NCBI GenBank assembly: GCA_030621655.1
Contig: JAUXHH010000119.1
Span: forward strand, 1 to 5,576
Source of the DNA: Desulfobacterales bacterium
Lineage (GTDB): Bacteria > Desulfobacterota > Desulfobulbia > Desulfobulbales > BM004
DNA: 5,576 nt
Reading direction: 5' to 3'
Shown: positions 1 through 5,178 of the stretch, one piece after another
How the letters are laid out: every line of letters begins with the position of its first letter
How positions within the stretch are numbered: the stretch's first letter is position 1
The notes under the pieces: model-generated
Told to the model about the DNA's origin: nothing
What the model saw: only the letters and a program-made list of their open reading frames with translations
Databases searched by the model: none
Program-made: the position numbers and the translations under genes

Positions 1-1230
1 ATGCTGCAGGCATTATTTTTTATCCGGCCGGCCAAGGTTGCTTTTACAGATTTCATGGATCCGTCTGTTCTTTTTATTTTCGGATCCATTGTTATTGGCA
101 TGGTATTTACAAAGACCGGCCTGACGAAACGAATTGCCTATAAAATGCTCTCCATTGTCGGTGAAAAAACCAGTATGATATACCTGGGTTGTTTTGTGCT
201 GACTGCTGCCATGACCCATATTATGGCCCATACCGCTGTTGCGGCCACCATGTTCCCGCTGCTGATGGCCATTCATGCACTCTATAGCGACGAAGAAGGC
301 CCTACCAGATTTGGCAAGGGGCTGTTTATGGGCATGGCTTATATAGCCGGCGCCGGCAGTATCGTAACCCTGCTTGGAGCGGCCCGCGGTGCCGTGGCCC
401 TCGGTTTTTATAGAGACATCACCGGTGTAGACATTAGCTTTTTTAAACTTACCTATTACATGGCTCCCATCGGCTGGATAATGACTTTTCTCCTTTGGGG
501 ATTTTTCATGTTGACCTGTAAGCCGGAAAAACTATCCATCCCCGGCCTCAAGGATAAAGCCAAAAGAATGTACAAAGAACTGGGTGCCTGGTCCACCCAG
601 GAGATCATGGCCGTAATCATAGTAATCGCAACAATTATTGTCATATCAGGGAAGTCTTTTATTCCCGCCATGACGAACCTTCATAAAACCGGCATTCTCC
701 TCTGTTCAACGATTCTGTTCTTTATCGTCAATATCCTTGATATAGATGACCTGGAAGAAATTCCCTGGAATATTATTCTGCTCTTTGCCGGCGCCATGTC
801 CATCGGTTTCTGCCTCTGGGAAACCGGGGCGGCCAAATGGATGGCCGTTAACTGGCTCACCATGTTCCAGAACGCGCCGGCCATTATCTTTATCCTGGGC
901 ATGGCATTCTTCGTTATGATGATGACAAACTTCATCATGAACGTGGCGGCAATAGCCATCTCCCTGCCGGTAGCGCTGGTCATCGCACCATATCTTGGTG
1001 TGGCCGGCGAGGTAATAGTATTCTCCGCCCTGGTTGTGGCCGGCATGCCATTTCTGCTCCTGGTGGGAGCGGCCCCCAATGCTATCGCTTACACTTCAAA
1101 GCAGTTCTCCACCGGTGAATTCTTTTACTATGGCATCCCGGCCAGTATTCTGCTTATGGTGGTCACCTGGATCGCTGTTCAGTTTATCTGGCCGCTTATG
1201 GGGATGCAGATATATATTCCGGTCTCTTAA
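1..1230 (+). CDS. SLC13/DASS-family anion transporter, 3' part (N-terminus outside window)
   Basis: Integral inner-membrane permease of the SLC13 (divalent anion:Na+ symporter) type. This family imports dicarboxylates, sulfate or related anions; the substrate here is unknown. The 409 visible residues are mostly hydrophobic helices. Family landmarks, using visible residue numbers: the 'MDPSVLFIFGS...TKTGLTKRIA' helix and turn (19-46); a first re-entrant-loop region with 'MAHTAVAAT' (75-83); 'GAGSIVTLLGAARG' (117-130); the mid-protein 'IPWNIILLFAGAMSIG' (254-269); a second loop region with 'MTNFIMNVAAIAISLPVA' (308-325); and 'VGAAPNAIAY' (355-364). Family members usually have roughly 450 or more residues, and the first helices are absent here. 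The ATG at base 1 is therefore probably an internal methionine, with the gene starting upstream. The Ser-Asn-Thr signatures that hold Na+ and substrate in characterised members are not conserved (AHT and TNF instead), so the cargo or coupling ion may differ. It ends with TAA at 1228-1230. No neighbouring gene indicates a substrate. Confidence 0.85.
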   Translation: MLQALFFIRPAKVAFTDFMDPSVLFIFGSIVIGMVFTKTGLTKRIAYKMLSIVGEKTSMIYLGCFVLTAAMTHIMAHTAVAATMFPLLMAIHALYSDEEGPTRFGKGLFMGMAYIAGAGSIVTLLGAARGAVALGFYRDITGVDISFFKLTYYMAPIGWIMTFLLWGFFMLTCKPEKLSIPGLKDKAKRMYKELGAWSTQEIMAVIIVIATIIVISGKSFIPAMTNLHKTGILLCSTILFFIVNILDIDDLEEIPWNIILLFAGAMSIGFCLWETGAAKWMAVNWLTMFQNAPAIIFILGMAFFVMMMTNFIMNVAAIAISLPVALVIAPYLGVAGEVIVFSALVVAGMPFLLLVGAAPNAIAYTSKQFSTGEFFYYGIPASILLMVVTWIAVQFIWPLMGMQIYIPVS

Positions 1231-1297
1231 TGAACTTCATTCGTTGTTTTGTCGAATATTAGTTTCTTCCTATCAATTTGCCTCTATTTTTTAAACG

Positions 1298-1327
1298 TTG
1301 TACCCCGCTACTCCCTGTTGATACAAT
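1298..1327 (+). promoter_or_regulatory. Candidate sigma-70 promoter with extended -10, for the 64-aa protein gene
   Basis: The -10 element TACAAT at 1322-1327 matches five of six consensus bases. It is preceded by TG at 1319-1320, giving the extended -10 form TGnTACAAT. A weak -35 candidate, TTGTAC, lies at 1298-1303 with an 18-base spacer. Transcription would start near 1333-1336, leaving about 90 bases of leader before the ATG at 1424, and this leader contains the inverted repeat at 1354-1385. Seen by eye only; AT-rich spacers yield chance matches. Confidence 0.4.
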
Positions 1328-1353
1328 CATGAGCAGTCAAGAGATTTAAGATG

Positions 1354-1385
1354 TTTGCCCGTAATTATAAATATTTCCGGGCAAA
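1354..1385 (+). repeat. Inverted repeat / hairpin in the leader of the 64-aa gene
   Basis: The arms TTTGCCCG (1354-1361) and CGGGCAAA (1378-1385) are perfectly complementary over 8 bp, with a 16-base AT-rich loop. No T-run follows, so it is not a typical intrinsic terminator for the upstream transporter. It lies between the predicted transcription start and the ribosome binding site. It could be an RNA leader hairpin, an operator, or a weak terminator. Confidence 0.45.
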
Positions 1386-1410
1386 TCACTTCGCACACGC
1401 CTTAACCAAT

Positions 1411-1416
1411 GGGGAG
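1411..1416 (+). promoter_or_regulatory. Ribosome binding site that decides the start at 1424
   Basis: GGGGAG at 1411-1416 is a strong Shine-Dalgarno sequence placed 7 bases before the ATG at 1424. An in-frame ATG at 1409 would put this sequence inside its own first codons and has no comparable site upstream, so 1424 is the better start. Confidence 0.7.
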
Positions 1417-1423
1417 TTTACAT

Positions 1424-1618
1424 ATGGCTGAAGCCATCCAAACACAAACAGTTATCTCTGCAGAAGAAGCTTTGAGAACAGAAATCATTTTGAACCAGGC
1501 GCTTATTGATATCCTGATTACCAAACAAATAATTTCCGAGGATGAATTAATTACCGGCATAAAGAAGATAAAGAGAGAGAGGGAAGTTATGGCCAATGAG
1601 TGGGATAATCTCCTCTAG
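1424..1618 (+). CDS. Small helical protein of unknown function (64 aa)
   Basis: I do not recognise a named family. The 64-residue product has no signal peptide, no membrane segment and no cysteine, so it is probably cytoplasmic. It looks almost entirely helical. An N-terminal polar stretch (1-12) is followed by an amphipathic helix around 'LRTEIILNQALIDILITK' (17-34), a short turn 'QIISEDE' (35-41), and a second charged helix with 'GIKKIKRERE' (45-54). The pattern 'ALIDILITKxxISEDEL' resembles short helix-turn-helix-like segments common in small bacterial hypothetical proteins, which suggests a protein-protein or oligomerisation module; that reading is inference. The gene stands alone with its own promoter candidate and a strong ribosome binding site, and it ends with TAG at 1616-1618. 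The good translation signals and protein-like composition favour a real gene over a chance ORF. Confidence 0.7.
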   Translation: MAEAIQTQTVISAEEALRTEIILNQALIDILITKQIISEDELITGIKKIKREREVMANEWDNLL

Positions 1619-1726
1619 AATTATCCTGCCAAATACATACCCTAACAAATTATTTATTTCAGGCTGCATTCCAATATCATTTATTATTACACCGAAGTGA
1701 AATTTCCGGGCGAGCAATACCCTTTT

Positions 1727-1753
1727 ATTTTCCTTATTGTACAAAAGGAAAAT
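1727..1753 (+). repeat. AT-rich inverted repeat / hairpin in spacer
   Basis: The arms ATTTTCCTT (1727-1735) and AAGGAAAAT (1745-1753) are perfectly complementary over 9 bp around a 9-base loop. The loop region also holds the palindrome TTGTACAA (1737-1744). No clear T-tract follows, so terminator function for the 64-aa gene is uncertain. The right arm carries an AAGGA sequence that would be the ribosome binding site of the possible mini-ORF at 1760, so folding would hide it. Confidence 0.45.
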
Positions 1754-1759
1754 TAAGTC

Positions 1760-1825
1760 ATGCCGGTTAACAACAGCTGTATACAGTGTTACGGAAAATT
1801 AATTATTCCCATGTCAACTGCTTGA
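1760..1825 (+). CDS. Possible 21-codon mini-ORF with a CxxC motif (speculative)
   Basis: ATG at 1760 opens a 21-codon frame ending in TGA at 1823-1825. An AAGGA sequence lies at 1745-1749, 10 bases before it. The peptide contains 'NSCIQCYGK', a CxxC pair. Such a short frame can easily arise by chance. The only arguments for it are the plausible ribosome binding site, its position inside a preceding hairpin arm, and the cysteine pair. It could be a leader peptide, a metal-binding microprotein, or nothing. Confidence 0.15.
   Translation: MPVNNSCIQCYGKLIIPMSTA
1773..1786. repeat. Two overlapping short palindromes, possible operator
   Basis: ACAGCTGT (1773-1780) and CTGTATACAG (1777-1786) are both perfect palindromes sharing four bases, within an AT-rich spacer upstream of the promoter candidate at 1845-1872. 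They could be a binding site for a dimeric repressor. The CTGT...ACAG halves recall a LexA box, but the spacing is far too short for the E. coli form, so no regulator is named. Confidence 0.25.
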
Positions 1826-1844
1826 AAATTATGCATTTTAATAC

Positions 1845-1872
1845 TTGTAGTTGCTTCCATTTTTGGTATAAA
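1845..1872 (+). promoter_or_regulatory. Candidate sigma-70 promoter before the CBS remnant and acyl synthetase
   Basis: TTGTAG (1845-1850) and TATAAA (1867-1872) are separated by 16 bases. Transcription would start around 1879, just before or within the ribosome binding site of the CBS-like frame, so the mapped start could be slightly different or the -10 a coincidence. If real, it is the nearest recognisable promoter for the acyl synthetase at 2128, because nothing comparable is visible in 2040-2127. Confidence 0.35.
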
Positions 1873-1898
1873 GTCTCCTATAAAGGAGAAAATTTTTC

Positions 1899-2039
1899 AT
1901 GAAAATCAAGGTAAGCCATTATATGTCGCCCCGGGTGCTCTCCATTCCTCCCACAATGGGGATTCGTGAGGCATTCTTTAAGATGAAGGAAAATGCTATC
2001 AGGCATCTGCCGATAGTTGATGAGAATAGTACCCTATGA
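1899..2039 (+). pseudogene. Truncated CBS-domain protein (first half of one CBS domain only)
   Basis: A 46-codon frame starts at ATG 1899, behind a strong ribosome binding site AAAGGAG (1882-1888, 10 bases upstream), and ends in TGA at 2037-2039. The peptide reads as the beginning of a CBS domain: 'VSHYMSPRVLSIPP' (5-18) matches the usual 'V.d.Mt..v.sv.p' opening, and 'GIREAFFKM' (21-29) matches the following helix. 'AIRHLPIVDENSTL' (33-46) matches the 'irhlPVvDe...L' strand. The frame stops just where the conserved 'GivT..Dl' element and second CBS motif should follow. CBS proteins usually carry two tandem motifs of about 60 residues each and bind adenosyl nucleotides; this fragment cannot form one complete motif. 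Translating past the TGA, in this or the other frames, gives no CBS-like sequence. This favours deletion or other rearrangement over a single nonsense mutation. Expression of a 46-aa peptide remains possible because the start signals are intact. Confidence 0.65.
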
Positions 2040-2050
2040 GATATTGAAAA

Positions 2051-2068
2051 AGCAGGACATATTCTGCT
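2051..2068 (+). repeat. Short hairpin between the CBS remnant and the acyl synthetase
   Basis: AGCAG (2051-2055) and CTGCT (2064-2068) are complementary and can be extended inward by a G-U and an A-U pair. It is small, has no T-run behind it, and is only weakly above chance. The rest of 2040-2127 shows no promoter I would defend; its end carries the ribosome binding site of the next gene. Confidence 0.2.
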
Positions 2069-2127
2069 CAGCATAATCATCTTAGATTTGTTATTGCTTC
2101 TGAACTGCTTCCATAAGAGGGGAAACT

Positions 2128-3714
2128 ATGCTTTTACATCATCGGTTTATAGAGGTTGCCAAGCAACAGGGCGAAAAAATAGCATGGCTCGATCGCTCTG
2201 CCGGCAAGGAGGTTACATACTCAAAAGCGCTTATTGCGTCTCTTCTTCTCCGTAGTGAATTCAAAAAATTCGACAAGGGGTTCCTTGGGGTAATGATCCC
2301 CACATCCGCCGGCTGTGGGCTCACCAATTTAGGTACCTTGATGAGCGGTCGTATCCCGGTGATGATCAACTATTCCACCGGTGCTGCGGATAATTGCAGA
2401 TATGCCCAGGAGAAATGTGATTTTAAAACGATTATCACATCAAAAGCTCTTCTGGAAAAAATAGACTGCCCCCATGTGGAAGGCATGGTCTACATTGAAG
2501 ATATTATGGCCGGGTTGGGCACACTTAAAAAAATCAAGGCGTTAATCATTTCCAAGCTTTCTGCCGGTGCTATCCAGAAAATGGTGTCCGGCGGCAGCGA
2601 TGACCGGGACGCGGTTATCCTTTTTACCAGCGGCAGCGAGAAAGATCCCAAAGCGGTTGAACTCACCCACAAAAATATAGTTTCAAATGTCGTAAGCTTG
2701 AGCGAACGGTATAATCTCAACGAAAATGATTCCTTCCTGGCCAACCTTCCATACTTTCACGTGTTCGGCCTGACAGCCAATCTTTGGGCTCCCCTGTATC
2801 ACGGCATGACTATCGTCTCTTATGCCAACCCGCTGGATTACAAAAAGGTCTGTGAAATTATCCGTGACGACAAGCCTAACCTGATGGTCGGGACACCAAG
2901 TTTTTTCTGGGGCTACCTGCGAAAATCGGAACCGGGCGACTTTGACAACCTGCGCCTTGCCCTATGCGGGGCGGACAAATGCCCGGATTCCTTGCGAGAA
3001 GGATTTATGAAGAAACATAATATGATCCTCTATGAGGCTTACGGCACCACTGAAACCTCACCCGGCATTTCAGGCAATGCCGAGGGCGCTAACAAGCAGG
3101 GAAGCGTTGGACTGCCATTCCCCGGGGTCCAGATTAGGATAGAGCATTATCAGACCGGCGAGGAATGCGCTACGGGTGAAAACGGCAAGATACTGGTCAA
3201 GGGCGACATGGTCATGAAGGGCTACTTCAACGATTTTGAGGAGACTTCCCTGCATATCCGTCGTGGCTGGTACGATACTGGCGACATGGGCAACCTGGAT
3301 GAAGACGGCTATCTCTGGCATGTCGGCCGCCTGAAACGTTTTGTCAAGATTGGCGGTGAAATGGTCTCACTCATAAGGGTTGAGAACAGCTTAGAAAAAT
3401 ATTTGCCTGAAGATGTGCTCTGCTGCGTAGTTGAAATCCCAGATGCCATCAAGGGCGCCAGGATTGTTGCTGCAGTTACCGAAAGCATTGAAGAAAGAAA
3501 GACACGGAAGAAAATGGCAGCTGACCTGCCAAAGATCGCCCTGCCGAAGATTTTTATCGTCATAGAAGATCTCCCAAAGATGGGCAGCGGCAAAATCGAT
3601 TTCAGGACTGTCACAGAAATTGTGAAGCAAAAGCTGAATAGTGAAAATGAAGATAACCAAAAGGGAAAAATCAGAACTTACATAAAACAAAACATAAAAA
3701 AATCAGAGCCGTAA
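2128..3714 (+). CDS. AMP-dependent acyl-ACP/acyl-CoA synthetase, Aas ligase-domain type
   Basis: A complete 528-residue ANL-superfamily enzyme. Such enzymes activate a carboxylic (here probably fatty) acid with ATP to an acyl-adenylate and pass the acyl group to a thiol, either acyl carrier protein or CoA. Core motifs in order: phosphate-binding loop 'LFTSGSEKDPKAVELTH' (165-181); 'PYFHVFGL' (208-215); adenine-site 'YEAYGTTE' (302-309); 'GWYDTGD' (380-386); the hinge 'GRLKRFVKIGGEMVSL' (400-415); and the C-terminal catalytic lysine in 'GSGKIDF' (486-492, K489). The hinge with 'KRFxKIxGEMVSL' closely recalls the ligase half of E. coli Aas, the acyl-ACP synthetase/lysophospholipid acyltransferase, which makes acyl-ACP synthesis for phospholipid repair a good guess. 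No acyltransferase domain is fused or encoded next door. The last 25 or so residues form a charged Lys/Asn/Glu-rich tail beyond the family core. ATG 2128 has an AGAGGGGA ribosome binding site at 2116-2123. Substrate chain length cannot be read from sequence. Confidence 0.88.
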   Translation: MLLHHRFIEVAKQQGEKIAWLDRSAGKEVTYSKALIASLLLRSEFKKFDKGFLGVMIPTSAGCGLTNLGTLMSGRIPVMINYSTGAADNCRYAQEKCDFKTIITSKALLEKIDCPHVEGMVYIEDIMAGLGTLKKIKALIISKLSAGAIQKMVSGGSDDRDAVILFTSGSEKDPKAVELTHKNIVSNVVSLSERYNLNENDSFLANLPYFHVFGLTANLWAPLYHGMTIVSYANPLDYKKVCEIIRDDKPNLMVGTPSFFWGYLRKSEPGDFDNLRLALCGADKCPDSLREGFMKKHNMILYEAYGTTETSPGISGNAEGANKQGSVGLPFPGVQIRIEHYQTGEECATGENGKILVKGDMVMKGYFNDFEETSLHIRRGWYDTGDMGNLDEDGYLWHVGRLKRFVKIGGEMVSLIRVENSLEKYLPEDVLCCVVEIPDAIKGARIVAAVTESIEERKTRKKMAADLPKIALPKIFIVIEDLPKMGSGKIDFRTVTEIVKQKLNSENEDNQKGKIRTYIKQNIKKSEP

Positions 3715-3755
3715 CACTTAACCATTTATAATTATTACTTTTTACATTTTATCCA

Positions 3756-3768
3756 ATATCCCGGATAT
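3756..3768. repeat. Short palindrome ATATCC-C-GGATAT
   Basis: ATATCC (3756-3761) and GGATAT (3763-3768) flank a single C. The one-base loop is too tight for an RNA hairpin, so a protein-binding site is more likely than a terminator. It lies in the spacer after the acyl synthetase, about 40 bases (centre to centre) from another short palindrome at 3797-3807. No strong intrinsic terminator is visible in this spacer. Confidence 0.25.
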
Positions 3769-3796
3769 GGTAATCTCCCCTACTTTATTACCACAA

Positions 3797-3807
3797 CATG
3801 CGGCATG
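3797..3807. repeat. Short palindrome CATGC-G-GCATG
   Basis: CATGC (3797-3801) and GCATG (3803-3807) surround one G. It is a GC-richer island in an otherwise AT-rich spacer upstream of the carboxypeptidase gene, and could be an operator half-pair. Chance is a real alternative at this length. Confidence 0.2.
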
Positions 3808-3866
3808 AATAGACAGACCCAAAGTCACCAAAAATCAAACATATAAAACTAAAAGTTAAAAAGCAC

Positions 3867-3895
3867 TTGACTTTTTTGCGCACAACAATCACCAT
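3867..3895 (+). promoter_or_regulatory. Weak candidate promoter for the carboxypeptidase gene
   Basis: TTGACT (3867-3872) is a good -35 match. At 17 bases' spacing the sequence CACCAT (3890-3895) is only a three-of-six -10. If used, transcription would start near 3902. That rules out the possible TTG start at 3895 and agrees with translation from ATG 3955. Confidence 0.25.
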
Positions 3896-3954
3896 TGGAG
3901 CGGAAAAAGGGGATTTTTTTTATAACTCAACTGAGTAAACCAGGCGCCATAGTC

Positions 3955-5058
3955 ATGCGAAAGTCAGCAACCTTCCTGATACTATTTTTTACTCTTGCCC
4001 TGGTCTTTCCATTCACAGTCCAGTCTGTCAATAATAGTACGGCTGACTCAGATTCAACAATTCTTACCACTGAGCATAAATTCACACCTGCAAAAAGCTC
4101 TCTTTCAATAGTACGCCAGCAAATTATTTCATCCTATAAACCTGTTGTCAATACCCCTGTAATCCTTAACAGGTCGACCAAAACTAAAAGAAGACCGGTC
4201 TTTGTGGCCAAGTTTTCGGATAATTCATTTCGCAAGAAACTTTCTGCCCGCAGCGCAATTATTATTGATGCCAGAACCGGCAAAGAAATATATTCACACA
4301 ATCCAGACATGCCGCGACAGCCTGCCAGTACCATTAAAGTCCTCACCGGCCTGATCGCCATTGATTACCTAAAAAACAATTCCCTGATACCGGTCTCCAG
4401 TTGGGCTGCCAGTATGCCGCGCTCAAAGATATATCTTAAAAAAGGCAAATCATACTATGCCAATGACCTGATAAATGCCGTACTCCTGTCTTCGGCTAAT
4501 GACGCCAGTGTTGCATTGGCTGAAAATATAGCAAGTTCTGAGTCAGGCTTTGCAAAAATGATGACCAGAAAGGCTAACGAACTTGGAGCCAGTAAAACTA
4601 TATGCAAAACTGCCTCTGGCCTTACTGCAAAAGGACAGCAGACAACTGCCAGAGACCTGGCCACGATCTTCAGAAAAGCCATGCAGCATAAGGAATTTGC
4701 CGACAGGATAAAACTTCTTAAAACAAAAACCTCGTATGGCAAGACCCTCCGGAGCCATAACAAGGCCATGTGGCAGATCTCAGGATCCATGGGAGGCAAA
4801 ACCGGCTATACCTGGGCCGCAAAGCAGACCTATGTAGGTAAGTTCTCCCGCAATGGCGAAGAGATCCTGGTTGCAATCCTCGGCAGCCGTAATATGTGGA
4901 ACGATATTGCCAGGCTTGTTGATTATGGTTTCAGCAAAAAACAACGGCTCCAGATAGCAAGTCGTGAAAAAAACAACACAGCCACACTGAAAAACACCTC
5001 CTTCATCGAGTCTGATCTCATTGTCCTCAATGACAGAAAAAAGTCAGCAAAGCTCTAA
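3955..5058 (+). CDS. D-alanyl-D-alanine carboxypeptidase, S11 (PBP5/6-like), without C-terminal domain
   Basis: Periplasmic serine enzyme that removes the terminal D-Ala from peptidoglycan pentapeptides and so limits cross-linking. From ATG 3955 the product has 367 residues. A signal peptide is clear: 'MRKS' followed by a hydrophobic core (about 5-20). A Ser/Thr/Lys-rich linker (about 25-95) comes next, then the catalytic domain from 'ARSAIIIDARTGKEIYSHN' (98-116). All three penicillin-binding motifs are present: 'STIK' (125-128, nucleophile S125, K128), 'SAN' (180-182) and 'KTG' (282-284, in 'GGKTGYTWAAKQ'). After the catalytic fold there are only about 50 polar residues. The beta-rich C-terminal domain and amphipathic membrane anchor of E. 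coli PBP5 are missing, so the protein may be soluble in the periplasm. The frame is open upstream to a TTG at 3895, which would add 20 residues, but that start has no ribosome binding site and would bury the signal peptide. ATG 3955 also has only a weak CAGG (3941-3944) upstream. An endopeptidase role like PBP7 is the main alternative. Confidence 0.88.
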   Translation: MRKSATFLILFFTLALVFPFTVQSVNNSTADSDSTILTTEHKFTPAKSSLSIVRQQIISSYKPVVNTPVILNRSTKTKRRPVFVAKFSDNSFRKKLSARSAIIIDARTGKEIYSHNPDMPRQPASTIKVLTGLIAIDYLKNNSLIPVSSWAASMPRSKIYLKKGKSYYANDLINAVLLSSANDASVALAENIASSESGFAKMMTRKANELGASKTICKTASGLTAKGQQTTARDLATIFRKAMQHKEFADRIKLLKTKTSYGKTLRSHNKAMWQISGSMGGKTGYTWAAKQTYVGKFSRNGEEILVAILGSRNMWNDIARLVDYGFSKKQRLQIASREKNNTATLKNTSFIESDLIVLNDRKKSAKL

Positions 5059-5099
5059 AATTAACAACCTTTCCAAATAAATTCCGTTCCTGTTCCTCT

Positions 5100-5131
5100 C
5101 TGTTTTAATATCATCCTCTATTATTAAACAG
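5100..5131 (+). repeat. Imperfect inverted repeat after the carboxypeptidase gene
   Basis: CTGTTTTAATA (5100-5110) pairs with TATTAAACAG (5122-5131) over 10 bp, with one bulged T and an 11-base loop. It is AT-rich with no following T-run, so it is at best a weak terminator. The reverse-strand reading likewise lacks a clear T-tract. Confidence 0.25.
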
Positions 5132-5178
5132 GCACCTTGAAACAGAAACATTCTGCTAAGCATAATTGAGATGACTGT

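Noticed and set aside
13..276. 87-aa reverse-strand reading frame
   Set aside because: It lies wholly inside the transporter gene, has a His/Asn-rich composition unlike a real protein and matches no family; it is a shadow of the + strand coding sequence.
1239..1257. ATTCG/CGAAT inverted repeat just after the transporter stop, as a terminator
   Set aside because: The stem is only 5 bp with a 9-base loop, and no proper T-tract follows; it is not distinguishable from chance.
1034..1294. 86-aa + strand frame across the end of the transporter
   Set aside because: It overlaps the well-supported transporter frame, and its Ser/Trp/Phe-rich product looks like an out-of-frame translation.
1547..1744. 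65-aa reverse-strand frame reaching into the spacer
   Set aside because: It starts with TTG, has no ribosome binding site on that strand, overlaps the 64-aa gene, and the product matches nothing I recognise.
1777..1786. LexA/SOS box at CTGTATACAG
   Set aside because: The CTGT and ACAG halves are separated by only two bases, unlike the known E. coli LexA site spacing, and no SOS gene follows.
2037..2127. Read-through of the TGA ending the CBS-like frame (selenocysteine or programmed recoding)
   Set aside because: The sequence after the TGA shows no CBS motif and encodes a run of Leu/Ile; the nearby small hairpin (2051-2068) is too weak to argue for a SECIS element.
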